From Acidobacteriota bacterium (GTDB lineage: Bacteria > Acidobacteriota > Thermoanaerobaculia > UBA5066 > Gp7-AA6): 64,000 bases of DNA. Location: positions 124,001 through 188,000 of the forward strand of contig DAHUXD010000044.1 in assembly GCA_027307335.1 (NCBI GenBank), in the 5' to 3' direction. Below the pieces are notes generated by a model, which saw only the letters and a program-made list of their open reading frames with translations, was not told the origin of the DNA and ran no database searches. A program made the position numbers and the translations under genes. Below are positions 51,116 through 59,887 of the stretch, piece by piece; within the stretch, counting starts at the first letter, position 1, and each line of letters starts with the position of its first letter.

Positions 51116-51174
51116 CCCCGACTCCGCTGAAACGGGCGGCGGTGCTTCGTCACCACGTCTTCGCCGGGTACGCG

Positions 51175-51440
51175 CCCACTTCGACGCCGCTTACGCCGGC
51201 ATCTCCCACACCCACCGGAGTCCCGAAGGCAACGGAAACGTCCAAGCCTCCGCCGGCCGGAACTCCGTCCGCCACGGTCGAGGTCGGCGGAGCGTGGTCC
51301 GGCACCTTTCGCGACCAGCGACCCGAGGGAGGCGGCACCGACGTCGTTTCTCAGACCGGAGCGTCCGGCGGCGTCTGGACCGGCTGGATCGACTCGCTCG
51401 GACTCCACGTCGCCTCGCGGTGCGTCCCCTGGCCGATGGC
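51175..51440 (+). pseudogene. Decayed fragment: Thr/Pro linker and a beta-domain start
   Basis: A plus-strand frame reads PTSTPLTPASPTPTGVP, then ATVEVGGAWSGTFRD and GASGGVWTGWIDSLGL, as in secreted proteins with a Thr-Pro linker and a beta-barrel. After about 51400 the frame becomes arginine-rich, and a possible continuation (ADGSIEVHPGGRLEL) lies in another frame. No start or full domain is present. Read with the kinase relic next to it, this 700-nt stretch is a graveyard of gene ends. Confidence 0.4.
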
Positions 51441-51588
51441 TCGATCGAGGTTCACCCGGGTGGTCGGCTCGAGCTTCACCGATGATTCCGGGATGCGCCG
51501 CCGCCACTCATGGAGACGAACTGTCACAGATGAAGAAGACGAGAAGCCGCCCGCCGGGTTCGTGAAACTGAGAGACAATCGCGGTTTC

Positions 51589-52761
51589 ATGGGCACACTC
51601 CGGGCGCCGCTTTGGTTGTCGGGCGCGCTCCTCGCGACGACTGTCGTCGCCCAGCCGGACGCCGGCCCCGGCTTCGTGCTGCAAGGGGAGGGCGGGCTCG
51701 TTACGGCGTTTGCGCTCGATTCGAGCTCACCCGCCACGCTGTACGCCGCCACCGCGCGCGGCCTCTACAAGACGACCGACGCCGGGGCAAGCTGGCTTCG
51801 GACCGGCGCCGGCCTCCGCGACCACTCGGTGCTGGCGATCGCGGTCGACCCGATGGAGCCCTCGCGGCTGTACGCGACGACCGACACGGCCGGCGTGTTC
51901 CGCAGCGTCGACGGCGGCGAGCACTGGGCCGAGGCGAACCGCGGCCTCGCGGCGCGGTACGTCGGCGCGATCGCGATCGATTCCCACCGGCCTGGCGGAA
52001 TCTATGCGGGCGCCGAGGCCGGACGCGTCTTCCGGAGCGACGACTCGGGCGAGAGCTGGCGCGAGCTCGCGTCGCCGACGAGCACCGTCTCCGTGACCGT
52101 GATCGTCGAAGACCCCGAGAAGCACGACCACCTGTTCGTCGGCACCAACAGCGAGGGCGTCTTCTGGAGCGCGGACGCGGGCGCGACGTGGGCACGTCCC
52201 ACGGGCCGCCTGAGCCGCGGCACGGTCTGGAATCTCACGTTCGACACCGCCTCCGGCGAGATGTACGCGGGCACCCACGACGGGCTCTTCCGGAGCGCGG
52301 ACCGCGGCCGAACCTGGGTGCCGACCAACAACGGATTGCGGAGCTGGAACATCCTGACGCTCGTGATGCATCCCGACTCGCCCGAGACGCTGTACGCCGG
52401 AACGGCGGCGGCGATTTACCGGTCTTCGGATCGAGGACGCACGTGGCACGAGATCAAGGACGATCTCTACGTCACCGCGCTCGCGATCGACCCGCGCTCG
52501 CCGTCGACGCTGTACGCCGCCACGCACCTCGGCGTTCTGAAGAGCGAGAGCGCGGGCACGCAGTGGAAGCCGCTTCGCATGGCGCCCACGCTCGCCGACC
52601 CGACCGCGCTCGGTCCGCCCAAACGCGGCTCCGCGAAGCCGGAGGCGGCCTCGGCCCTGCCGCTGCTCCCAGTACGGAGCAAGGCGTCGAAGCCGGCCTC
52701 GCCTCTCCCCAGTCTCCCGGTGAAGCCCTCGCCGCCGTCGCTCGAGGGCAGCCGCCCGTAG
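51589..52761 (+). CDS. Secreted BNR/VPS10-like propeller protein
   Basis: A 390-aa exported protein starting MGTLRAPLWLSGALLATTVVA. It has about seven BNR/sortilin-type units: LYAATARGLYKTTDAGASW, LYATTDTAGVFRSVDGGEHW, GRVFRSDDSGESWREL, GVFWSADAGATWARP, GLFRSADRGRTWVP, AIYRSSDRGRTWHEI and LGVLKSESAGTQW, sufficient for one seven-bladed propeller. The C-terminus is a Pro/Ser/Lys tail. A GACAAT box ends 10 nt before the ATG. Substrate binding unknown; fold related to 31502-33466. Confidence 0.85.
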   Translation: MGTLRAPLWLSGALLATTVVAQPDAGPGFVLQGEGGLVTAFALDSSSPATLYAATARGLYKTTDAGASWLRTGAGLRDHSVLAIAVDPMEPSRLYATTDTAGVFRSVDGGEHWAEANRGLAARYVGAIAIDSHRPGGIYAGAEAGRVFRSDDSGESWRELASPTSTVSVTVIVEDPEKHDHLFVGTNSEGVFWSADAGATWARPTGRLSRGTVWNLTFDTASGEMYAGTHDGLFRSADRGRTWVPTNNGLRSWNILTLVMHPDSPETLYAGTAAAIYRSSDRGRTWHEIKDDLYVTALAIDPRSPSTLYAATHLGVLKSESAGTQWKPLRMAPTLADPTALGPPKRGSAKPEAASALPLLPVRSKASKPASPLPSLPVKPSPPSLEGSRP

Positions 52762-52768
52762 GGCGACG

Positions 52769-53749
52769 TCACGCGACCAGGAACAGCGTGAGCGCGAAGA
52801 GGGCGTCGGGGTCGATCCACTGCGCGTGCCGGCGGAAGCCCCGCGCCTCGCCGAGCGCGGACATCTCGGCCGCGTCGTACTTGTAGGAGCTCTCGGTCCA
52901 GATCGCCTCGCCCTCGGCGAAGGAGACCTCGAGCCCCGCGCGCGGGAGGCGCACGGTCTGGGCGCGGCGGGAGACGAGGTGCATCTCCATGCGGCGCGCG
53001 TCGGCGTTCCAGACCGCGCGGTGCGCGAACGCGTCGAGGTCGAAGTCGGCGAGGAGCTCGGTGTTCAGCCGCAGGAGCAGGTTCTTGTTGAAGGCCGCCG
53101 TCAGGCCGAGCGGGTCGTCGTAGGCGAGCATCAGATCGGGCTCCGGTTTGACGAGGTCGGCGCCGAGGAGGAGCCCGTCGCCCGGCCGCAGCGAGGCGCG
53201 GATCCGATCGAGGAACTCGCGCGCCGCGGGCGGATCGAAGTTGCCGATGTTCGAGCCGAGGAAGAGCACGAGCATCGCCCCGCGCGCCGGGCGCTGGCGC
53301 GCCGCGTGGCGCAGGCCCTCCTCGTACGTCGCGCGATGGCCGACGACCGAGACGTGCTCGAGCGCGCCGAGCGTGCGCTCCGAGAGCTCGAGCGCGGACG
53401 GCGAGATGTCGATCAGGTGGACGGCGACGGGCCGCCGGCGGACCCGCAGCGCCTCCGCGATCATCGCGAGCTTCTCGCCGCTCCCGCAGCCGAGCTCCGT
53501 CAGCGTCACGGGGTCGCCGACGGGGGCGACGATCTCCGGCGCGAACCGCGCGAGCAGGCGCCCCTCGGCCCGCGTGATGCGGTACCACGGGAGGTGGCAG
53601 ATCGCCTCGAACAGCGCCGACCCCAGGCCGTTGTAGAGGTACTTCGACTGGAGCTGCTTCGGCGTGGCGGCGAGGTCGCGGCGCACCTCCTCGGCGAGAT
53701 CGCGGACGGCCTCCGCCGGCGGCGGCTGCGCGCTGACCGGGATCGTCAA
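52769..53749 (-). CDS. egtD: L-histidine N(alpha)-methyltransferase EgtD
   Basis: A 326-aa SAM-dependent enzyme that trimethylates histidine to hercynine, a step of ergothioneine synthesis. TTG 53749 overlaps the egtB stop (TTGA) and starts (M)TIPVSAQPPPAEAV. Motifs are TPKQLQSKYLYNGLGSALFEAI, the SAM loop LTELGCGSGEKLAMI, VHLIDISPSALEL, VLFLGSNIGNFDPPAA and the substrate-region FNKNLLLRLNTELLADFDLD. Length matches EgtD (about 320 aa). Works with EgtB, encoded just upstream. Confidence 0.93.
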   Translation of the reverse strand: MTIPVSAQPPPAEAVRDLAEEVRRDLAATPKQLQSKYLYNGLGSALFEAICHLPWYRITRAEGRLLARFAPEIVAPVGDPVTLTELGCGSGEKLAMIAEALRVRRRPVAVHLIDISPSALELSERTLGALEHVSVVGHRATYEEGLRHAARQRPARGAMLVLFLGSNIGNFDPPAAREFLDRIRASLRPGDGLLLGADLVKPEPDLMLAYDDPLGLTAAFNKNLLLRLNTELLADFDLDAFAHRAVWNADARRMEMHLVSRRAQTVRLPRAGLEVSFAEGEAIWTESSYKYDAAEMSALGEARGFRRHAQWIDPDALFALTLFLVA

Positions 53750-55083
53750 GACGAGGCCGTCCGGAACTTCGCGTACACGTAGGGATAGGTCCCGCGGAAC
53801 CAGTTGCGGAAGCTCGGGCGGATCAGCTCCTTCGCGGTCGCCGGCGAGGCGCCCTTGAGCACGAAGTGCCTGCCGTCGAAGAAGTCGGTCGAGTACGGCG
53901 GATACGACGGCATCGGGCGGAAGCCCTCGAAGGGGGCGAACACCGTCGACGTCCACTCCCATCCGTTGCCGACGAGGTCGTGCACGCCCCACGCGCTCGC
54001 GCCGCGCGGGTGCGCGCCGACGGGCGCCGGGTCCCACGCCGCGAAGTCGAAGCGGCCGCGCAGCGCGTCCGGCACCGCGTCGCCCCACGGGTACCGCCGC
54101 TCCTCGCCGTGCGGCGTCCCGAACGCGGCGCGGTGGTATTCGGCCTCGGTCATCAGGCGCCGCCGGCGCCAGCGCGCGTACGCGGACGCCTCCGCCTGGG
54201 TTACGTAGACGGGCCACGCCATCGGGAGCGGAATCAGGTCCCACATCCCGCGCCAGAACCACCGTCCGCGGTGGAGCTCCCAGAAGAGCGGATGGCGCAC
54301 CCCGTTCGCCTCCCGCCACGCGCCTCCCTCCTCGTCCCATAACGCGTCGCTCGCGTACGCGCCGCTCTCGACGAACTCGAGGAAGTCGCGGTTGGTGACG
54401 CTGTAGACGTCGACGGAGAACGCCGGCACCTCGACCTCGTGCCGTGGATACTCGTTGTCCCAGCCGAACGGCTGATCCGGATCGGCGCCGAGCGTCGTCC
54501 GGCCCGACGGAATGCGCGCCTCGCGCCGGGCGGGCGGCTCGCCGCCGTCCCGCGGCGTCGCGAGACTCTCCGGACGGAGCTTCCGGTCGTAGGGCAGGCG
54601 GTGCCAGATGTAGCGGAGCGTCTCCTGATGCATCGGCTCGTGCTCGAGCACGGTGTAGACCGCGAGCCCGCCGGCGAGGACCGGGTTCGACGGGTCGGCG
54701 ACGTCGCGCCGCGCGAACGCGTCGAGCATCGCGCGGTCGGCCGCGTCGGCATACGAGAGGATCTCGTCGCGCGACGGCCAGCGCGAGCCCTCGGATACGG
54801 CGGCCTCGTCTTCGGGATCGATGCCGCGCTCGAAGAGCGTCTCGTACTCGGAGTCGAGCGCCGCGTCGCCGAGCCCCCGCTTCAGGAGGGTGTTCACGGC
54901 GAACGCGGGCATGTGTCCCTCGTAGAAGCAGATCGGATTGCGCAGCGGAATGGGACGCGCGGCGTACGCCGCGGGGTGCACGCTGTCGAACAGCGTCTCG
55001 GAGCGCTCGCGGTTGCGCGCGTACCAGGCGGCGAGGGAATCGCGGTCGAGCGCCATTTCTGGGGAAACCTCCGGCGAGCCCAT
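53746..55083 (-). CDS. egtB: Ergothioneine synthase EgtB (sulfoxide synthase)
   Basis: A 445-aa non-haem iron enzyme coupling hercynine to a thiol donor. The N-terminal DinB-like domain supplies iron ligands (CFYEGHMPAFAV and VLEHEPMHQETLRYIWHR). The C-terminal formylglycine-generating-enzyme-like domain begins at IPSGRTTLGADPDQPFGWD and continues through TEAEYHRAAFG, HDLVGNGWEWTSTVF and IRPSFRNWFRGTYPYV. The start ATG 55083 fits a TATCTT box at -12 to -7; the inner ATG 55056 has GGAGG 11 nt upstream. No egtA, egtC or egtE is nearby, so the thiol donor may be free cysteine as in the Chloracidobacterium enzyme; that is inference. Confidence 0.92.
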   Translation of the reverse strand: MGSPEVSPEMALDRDSLAAWYARNRERSETLFDSVHPAAYAARPIPLRNPICFYEGHMPAFAVNTLLKRGLGDAALDSEYETLFERGIDPEDEAAVSEGSRWPSRDEILSYADAADRAMLDAFARRDVADPSNPVLAGGLAVYTVLEHEPMHQETLRYIWHRLPYDRKLRPESLATPRDGGEPPARREARIPSGRTTLGADPDQPFGWDNEYPRHEVEVPAFSVDVYSVTNRDFLEFVESGAYASDALWDEEGGAWREANGVRHPLFWELHRGRWFWRGMWDLIPLPMAWPVYVTQAEASAYARWRRRRLMTEAEYHRAAFGTPHGEERRYPWGDAVPDALRGRFDFAAWDPAPVGAHPRGASAWGVHDLVGNGWEWTSTVFAPFEGFRPMPSYPPYSTDFFDGRHFVLKGASPATAKELIRPSFRNWFRGTYPYVYAKFRTASS

Positions 55084-55089
55084 CCTGCA

Positions 55090-55095
55090 AAGATA
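55090..55095 (-). promoter_or_regulatory. Leaderless-type -10 box TATCTT for egtB
   Basis: On the minus strand TATCTT lies at -12 to -7 relative to ATG 55083. It faces the plus-strand TAGATT box at 55100-55105 within a 28-nt intergenic gap, giving back-to-back leaderless promoters. Confidence 0.5.
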
Positions 55096-55099
55096 ATGC

Positions 55100-55105
55100 T
55101 AGATT
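55100..55105 (+). promoter_or_regulatory. Leaderless-type -10 box TAGATT for the M49-like gene
   Basis: TAGATT occupies -12 to -7 relative to GTG 55112. No Shine-Dalgarno sequence exists in the short gap. Confidence 0.5.
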
Positions 55106-55111
55106 CGCCCG

Positions 55112-56758
55112 GTGAAGGCGGCCGTGCTCGTGGGGACGATCCTCTTCGCCGCGGCCGGGGGCCTTCGGTTCGCCCCGGACATTCCCTCCGAGCTCGCGAA
55201 GCTCCCCCGCACCCCGATCGACTACGACCGTTCCGTGCTCGACGGGCGCGAGGCGGCGGCGCTCGCCGAGCTGATCGAGGCCTCGAGGCCGATCGGCGAG
55301 ATCTTCCTGCGCCAGGTCTCGCCGAAAAACCCGGAGCTCCGACGGCGGTTGACGAGCGCGAGCGCGCACGGCGTCGACGGCGCGGCGGACGCGCTCGCCT
55401 GGTTCCGCATCAACGCCGGGCCGTGGGACCGCCTGAGGGGAGACGCGCCGTTCATCGGGACCGCGCCCAAGCCGCCCGGCGCCGGCTTCTACCCCGCCGA
55501 CATGACGAAGGAGGAGTTCGAGCGCTGGGTCGGGGCGCACCCGGGCGACCAGAAGGCCTTCGAGAGCGCGTTCACCGTGATCCGGCGCGACGGAAGGAAC
55601 CTCTCCGCCGTGCCGTACGCGCGCGAGTACCGGAGCTTCCTCGAGACCTCGGCGGCGCATCTTCGCCGTGCCGCGGCGAAGACGGGGAACGCCTCGCTGC
55701 GGAACTACCTCGAGAAGCGCGCGGCGGCGCTTCTCGACGACGACTACTTCGCGTCGGACCTCGCGTGGATGGACCTCGACGCCGACATCGACGTCGTGAT
55801 CGGCCCCTACGAGGTGTACGAGGACGGCCTCTTCAACTACAAGGCGGCATACGAATCGTTCGTGACCGTGCGCGATCGCGCCGCGAGCGACGCGCTCGCG
55901 GTCTACGCGAAGCACCTCCCCGAGATGGAGGCCGGGCTGCCGATCCCGGACGAGCACAAGAACACGAGCCGCAAATTCGAGTCGCCGATCCGCGTCGTGC
56001 AGGAGGTCTACACCTCGGGAGACGCGCGGACCGCCATCCAGACGACCGCCTTCAACCTGCCGAACGACGAGCGCGTGCGGGAGGCCAAGGGATCGAAGAA
56101 GGTGCTCCTGAAGAACGTGATGGAGGCGAAGTTCCGCGTGTCCGGCCGTCCGATCGCCGACCGGGCGCTCGATCCGTCGCAGCGGGACCGCGTCACGTTC
56201 GAGGCGTATTTCGACCACACGCTCTTCCACGAGCTCGCGCACGGCATCGGTCCGGGCATCATCACGGCTCCCGACGGGCGGAAGGTGGAGGCGCGGATCC
56301 TCCTCAAGGACCAGTACTCCACGCTCGAGGAGTGCAAGGCCGACGTCGTCGGCATGGGAACGCTCCTCCAGGGGATGGACGCCGGCTGGTTCACGGCGTT
56401 CGACGCCGACACGCTCGCGATCACCGTCTCGGCCCTGCTCCTGCGCTCGATCCGCTTCGGGGTCGAGGAGGCGCACGGCGGCGGCACGGCGGTCCAGTGG
56501 AACTGGTTCGCGGAGAGGGGCGTGCTGGTCCCCGCGGCCGGGGGCCGCATCCACGTGGACACGTCGAAGTTCCGCGAGGCCGTCCGGTCCCTCTCGGCCG
56601 AGCTCCTGATGATCGAGGCGACCGGCGACGCCGCTCGCGCCGAGCGGCTCTTCGCAAAATATGGAAAACTGACGCCGGAAATGGAACGCCTCTCGGAAGC
56701 GTTGAAAGGCATCCCGGTCGACATCACCCCCGTCTACGTCGCGGCCGGAGAAAAATAG
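55112..56758 (+). CDS. M49-like (dipeptidyl-peptidase III-related) metallopeptidase
   Basis: A 548-aa zinc peptidase related to family M49. GTG 55112 begins a short hydrophobic leader (KAAVLVGTILFAAAGGL). Catalytic motifs are LFHELAHGIGPG (HExxH) and, about 50 residues later, TLEECKADVVGMG, matching the EExxA(E/D) second motif of M49. The helical N-terminal half contains AWFRINAGPWDRL and IDVVIGPYEVYEDGLFNYK, family-like. It probably removes dipeptides or cleaves oligopeptides in the periplasm. Divergent from egtB with overlapping promoter space; the next gene follows after 14 nt. Confidence 0.85.
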   Translation: MKAAVLVGTILFAAAGGLRFAPDIPSELAKLPRTPIDYDRSVLDGREAAALAELIEASRPIGEIFLRQVSPKNPELRRRLTSASAHGVDGAADALAWFRINAGPWDRLRGDAPFIGTAPKPPGAGFYPADMTKEEFERWVGAHPGDQKAFESAFTVIRRDGRNLSAVPYAREYRSFLETSAAHLRRAAAKTGNASLRNYLEKRAAALLDDDYFASDLAWMDLDADIDVVIGPYEVYEDGLFNYKAAYESFVTVRDRAASDALAVYAKHLPEMEAGLPIPDEHKNTSRKFESPIRVVQEVYTSGDARTAIQTTAFNLPNDERVREAKGSKKVLLKNVMEAKFRVSGRPIADRALDPSQRDRVTFEAYFDHTLFHELAHGIGPGIITAPDGRKVEARILLKDQYSTLEECKADVVGMGTLLQGMDAGWFTAFDADTLAITVSALLLRSIRFGVEEAHGGGTAVQWNWFAERGVLVPAAGGRIHVDTSKFREAVRSLSAELLMIEATGDAARAERLFAKYGKLTPEMERLSEALKGIPVDITPVYVAAGEK

Positions 56759-56772
56759 GAAACGAGGAAGTC

Positions 56773-57210
56773 ATGGAAGACCAGGAAGGTCCCGGCACGG
56801 TCGTCGAGATCGCGTCCACGAAGCGCCGGAAGACACCGGTGCGCCGCTCGGGCGCCGCGCGGGCGGCCGGAACGGCCCGCAAGCCCCGCAAGACCACCGC
56901 GCGTCCGAAGGCGCTCGCGAAGCGCCGCCGCGCCCCGTCCTCGAGCGTCTCCATCGAGGGCCTCATCCGCTCGATCGCGGGCGGCGTCTCGATCGCGAGG
57001 GCCGCGCTGGCCGAGGCCTCGGGCGAGGGAGCGGTCGCGGTGCGCCGCGCCGCGGGGAATGCGACGCGCGCCTCGCGCCGGACGGTGACGAAGCTCGCCG
57101 AGGAGTGGCGCGCGCTCGAGCCCCGGCGCAAGGCGCGGCTGCTCGCGGCGCTGCTCGGGGCCGCGGCCGCGGCGTCCGTACCGCTCGTGCGCCGCTCGCT
57201 GAAGAAGTAG
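56773..57210 (+). CDS. Basic Ala/Lys/Arg-rich protein with C-terminal hydrophobic segment
   Basis: A 145-aa protein starting MEDQEGPGTVVEIASTKRRK with a GAGGAA site. Residues about 15-60 are Lys/Arg/Ala/Pro-rich (ARAAGTARKPRKTTARPK), like histone H1-type tails. The middle is helical (IEGLIRSIAGGVSIARAALA) and the C-terminus has RKARLLAALLGAAAAASVPLVRRSLKK, a possible membrane or amphipathic helix. It could be a nucleoid-associated or membrane-tethered DNA-binding protein; this rests on composition only. It lies 14 nt after the M49-like gene. Confidence 0.65.
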   Translation: MEDQEGPGTVVEIASTKRRKTPVRRSGAARAAGTARKPRKTTARPKALAKRRRAPSSSVSIEGLIRSIAGGVSIARAALAEASGEGAVAVRRAAGNATRASRRTVTKLAEEWRALEPRRKARLLAALLGAAAAASVPLVRRSLKK

Positions 57211-57213
57211 CGG

Positions 57214-59859
57214 GTGCGCGCCGGACGGGAAAGACGGCCCGTGGGGCGGCGAGGCCGCGCCGTGCTCGCCGTCGCCGCGCTCGCCCTCCTCGTTCCCGCG
57301 ACCCCCCGAGCCCTGGAGGCGGGCGGGCCGGCCGCGGTCTCCTACGCGCTCGTCCCCCCGACGACCGGCGGGCTCGAGACCGTGGATCGAATGCTCCGGC
57401 GCCTCGCCACGCATCGACGCCTGCTCGTCATCGGCGCGCATCCGGACGACGAGGACACGCAGCTGCTCGCGCTGGTGGCGCGCGGCATGGGCGGCGACGC
57501 CGCGTACCTCTCGCTCTCGCGCGGCGAGGGGGGACAGAACCTGGTCGGCCCGGACCTCGGCGTCGGGCTCGGGCTCGTGCGCTCCCAGGAGCTCGGCGCG
57601 GCGCGGCGTCTCGACGGCGGCCGACAGTTCTTCACGCGCGCGTTCGACGTCGGGTTCACGCGCTCGCTCGACGAGACCTTCGAGAAGTGGCCGCGCGAGG
57701 CGCTCCTCGAGGACGCCGTCCGTGTCGTGCGGCGCTTCCGCCCGCAGGTCGTCGTCAGCATCTTCTCGGGAACCGAGCGCGACGGCCACGGCCAGCACCA
57801 GGCCGCGGGCGTGACGGCCCGCGCGGCGTTCGACGCGGCGGGAGATCCGGCGCGGTTCCCCGCGCTCTCGGCGGAGGGCCTCACGACCTGGCAGCCGCGC
57901 GCGATGTACCGCGAGACGCGCTGGTTCGACAAGGAATCCACGACCGTTCCGCTTCAGACGGGCGCCATCGACCCGCTGACGGGACGCTCCTACTTTCAGA
58001 TCGCGATGGCGAGCCGCAGCCTCCATCGCTCCCAGGACATGGGACAGCTGCAGCCCGCCGGGCCGCAGGACACCGGGGTCGGATGGGTCGCCGGTCCGGC
58101 GGGCAAGGACGGCCACGATCTGTTCGCCGGCGTCGACACGCGCCTCGCCGCGGTCGCGGACGAGGTCCCGGACGCCGCGCGCCGCGCCGAGATGTCGAAG
58201 CATCTCGACCGCGCCGCCGCGCTGACGGGCGAGGCGCTCCGCCGGCTCTCGACGCCCGATCTGCCGGGCACGGCGCCCTCGATCGCACAGGCCCTCGGCG
58301 AGCTGCGCGCCGCGCGGGCGCTGGTCCGGACCGGCGACGGCGGCACGGGCATGCTCCTCGACGAGAAGATCGTGCTGGCCGAATCGGCGCTCGCCGCGTG
58401 CTCCGGCGTCACGCTCGACGTGCTCGCCGAGCGCGAGACCGCGGCGCCCGGGGAGAGCGTCGGCATCGCGGTCAGCGTCTGGAACGCCGGCGCCGCGGCC
58501 GTGTCGGTCGAGAGCGTCTCGCTGGTCAGCGCGGAGGGGTGGAACACGGGGGCGCCCGGCGCGGCCCGGCCGGTCGCGGCGGGAAAGCTCGAGGAGTGGA
58601 AGGAGACGGTCGCGCTGCCGTCCGACGCCCGGCCGACGCTCCCCTACTTCCTCTACCGCCCGCTCGTCGGCGACCTGTACGACTGGAGCGCGGCGCCGGC
58701 GGCCGTCCGCGGGGAGCCGTTCGCCCCCGCGCCGCTCACCGCCCGGGTCCGGCTCACGATCGCGGGCGCCGAGGTCGTCCTCGGGCGCGACGCGGCCTTC
58801 CGTCTGCGCGACGAGGCGATCGGGGAGGTTCGGCGGCCGTTCCGCGCGGTGCCGGTCCTCGACGTCGCTGTCGAGCCGCGGCTCGTCGTGTGGCCGCTGT
58901 CGCAGGACGGCAAGCGCCTCGAGGTCACGCTGACGTCGAACGTCGACGCGCCCCTCTCGGGCCGCCTCGAAATCGCCGTACCGGCCGGCTGGCCCGCGCC
59001 GCCGCCGCGCGATTTCGCGTTCTCGAAGCGGGGCGAGCGCGTCTTCCTCGACGCGCCGCTCTCCCCGCCGTCGGGATTCCGGCCCGGCCGATACCCCGTC
59101 GCGCTCGCCGCCGTGCTCGCCGACGGGCGACGCCTCTCGCTCGGCATCCGTACGATCGACTATGGATACATCCCGCGCACGCCGCGGCCCGAGGAGGCGG
59201 ACGTGGCGATCTCGGCCGCCGACATCCGCTTCCCGCCGCTCCGGCGCGTCGGCTACGTGCGCGGCGCGGCGGACCAGGTCCCCGAGGCGCTCGCCGCGGT
59301 CGGGGTTCCGCTCGAGATCCTCGGTGAGCGCGACCTCCATGCCGGCGATCTCTCGCGCTACGACGCGATCCTCGTCGGCAGCCGCGCGTACGAGACGGAC
59401 CCGGCCCTCGCCGAGGCGAACGGCCGGCTGCTCGACTACGCGCGCCGCGGCGGCCTCGTCGTCGTGCAGTACCAGCAGTACGACTTCGTGCGCGGCGGCT
59501 ACTCCCCGTATCCGCTCGACATCGCGCGGCCGCACGACCGCGTCACCGACGAGACCGCGAAAGTCACGCCGCTCGATCCGAACGACCCCGTCTTCCGCCT
59601 GCCGAACAGGATCGGCCCCTCCGACTGGGACGGCTGGGTGCAGGAGCGCGGCCTCTACTTCGCCCACACGTGGGCGCCGGAGTACCGGCCGCTCCTCTCG
59701 ATGGCCGATCCCGGCGGGCCCGAGCAGAAGGGCGGCCTCCTCGTCGCGCGCGTCGGCAAGGGAACCTGGGTTTACACGGGGCTCGCGTTCTTCCGTCAGC
59801 TCCCCGCCGGAGTGCCGGGAGCGTTCCGCCTCCTCGCCAACCTGCTCGCGCTACGATGA
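57214..59859 (+). CDS. PIG-L family deacetylase, large exported form
   Basis: An 881-aa exported protein. GTG 57214, only 3 nt after the previous stop, starts MRAGRERRPVGRRGRAVLA with a signal segment. Residues about 65-290 are a PIG-L/LmbE domain: LLVIGAHPDDEDTQLLALV (zinc and catalytic Asp), VSIFSGTERDGHGQHQAAG (zinc His) and NLVGPDLGVGLGLVRSQEL. PIG-L enzymes remove N-acetyl groups from sugars. The C-terminal 500 residues are beta-rich (VSVWNAGAAAVSVESVSLV, RLEVTLTSNVDAPLSG) and end in a Rossmann-like part (YDAILVGSRAYETDPALAE). Substrate unknown. Confidence 0.87.
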   Translation: MRAGRERRPVGRRGRAVLAVAALALLVPATPRALEAGGPAAVSYALVPPTTGGLETVDRMLRRLATHRRLLVIGAHPDDEDTQLLALVARGMGGDAAYLSLSRGEGGQNLVGPDLGVGLGLVRSQELGAARRLDGGRQFFTRAFDVGFTRSLDETFEKWPREALLEDAVRVVRRFRPQVVVSIFSGTERDGHGQHQAAGVTARAAFDAAGDPARFPALSAEGLTTWQPRAMYRETRWFDKESTTVPLQTGAIDPLTGRSYFQIAMASRSLHRSQDMGQLQPAGPQDTGVGWVAGPAGKDGHDLFAGVDTRLAAVADEVPDAARRAEMSKHLDRAAALTGEALRRLSTPDLPGTAPSIAQALGELRAARALVRTGDGGTGMLLDEKIVLAESALAACSGVTLDVLAERETAAPGESVGIAVSVWNAGAAAVSVESVSLVSAEGWNTGAPGAARPVAAGKLEEWKETVALPSDARPTLPYFLYRPLVGDLYDWSAAPAAVRGEPFAPAPLTARVRLTIAGAEVVLGRDAAFRLRDEAIGEVRRPFRAVPVLDVAVEPRLVVWPLSQDGKRLEVTLTSNVDAPLSGRLEIAVPAGWPAPPPRDFAFSKRGERVFLDAPLSPPSGFRPGRYPVALAAVLADGRRLSLGIRTIDYGYIPRTPRPEEADVAISAADIRFPPLRRVGYVRGAADQVPEALAAVGVPLEILGERDLHAGDLSRYDAILVGSRAYETDPALAEANGRLLDYARRGGLVVVQYQQYDFVRGGYSPYPLDIARPHDRVTDETAKVTPLDPNDPVFRLPNRIGPSDWDGWVQERGLYFAHTWAPEYRPLLSMADPGGPEQKGGLLVARVGKGTWVYTGLAFFRQLPAGVPGAFRLLANLLALR

Positions 59860-59887
59860 ACCCGCTCGAAGGAAAGGAGCGTCGATC

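Noticed and set aside
52769-56554. Minus-strand frame of about 1261 codons
   Set aside because: Only the 3' part encodes EgtD. The remainder runs antisense to the M49-like gene and out of frame through egtB, with shadow composition.
57996-59667. Minus-strand open frames across the PIG-L gene
   Set aside because: Compositional shadows in GC-rich DNA; the PIG-L motifs lie on the plus strand.
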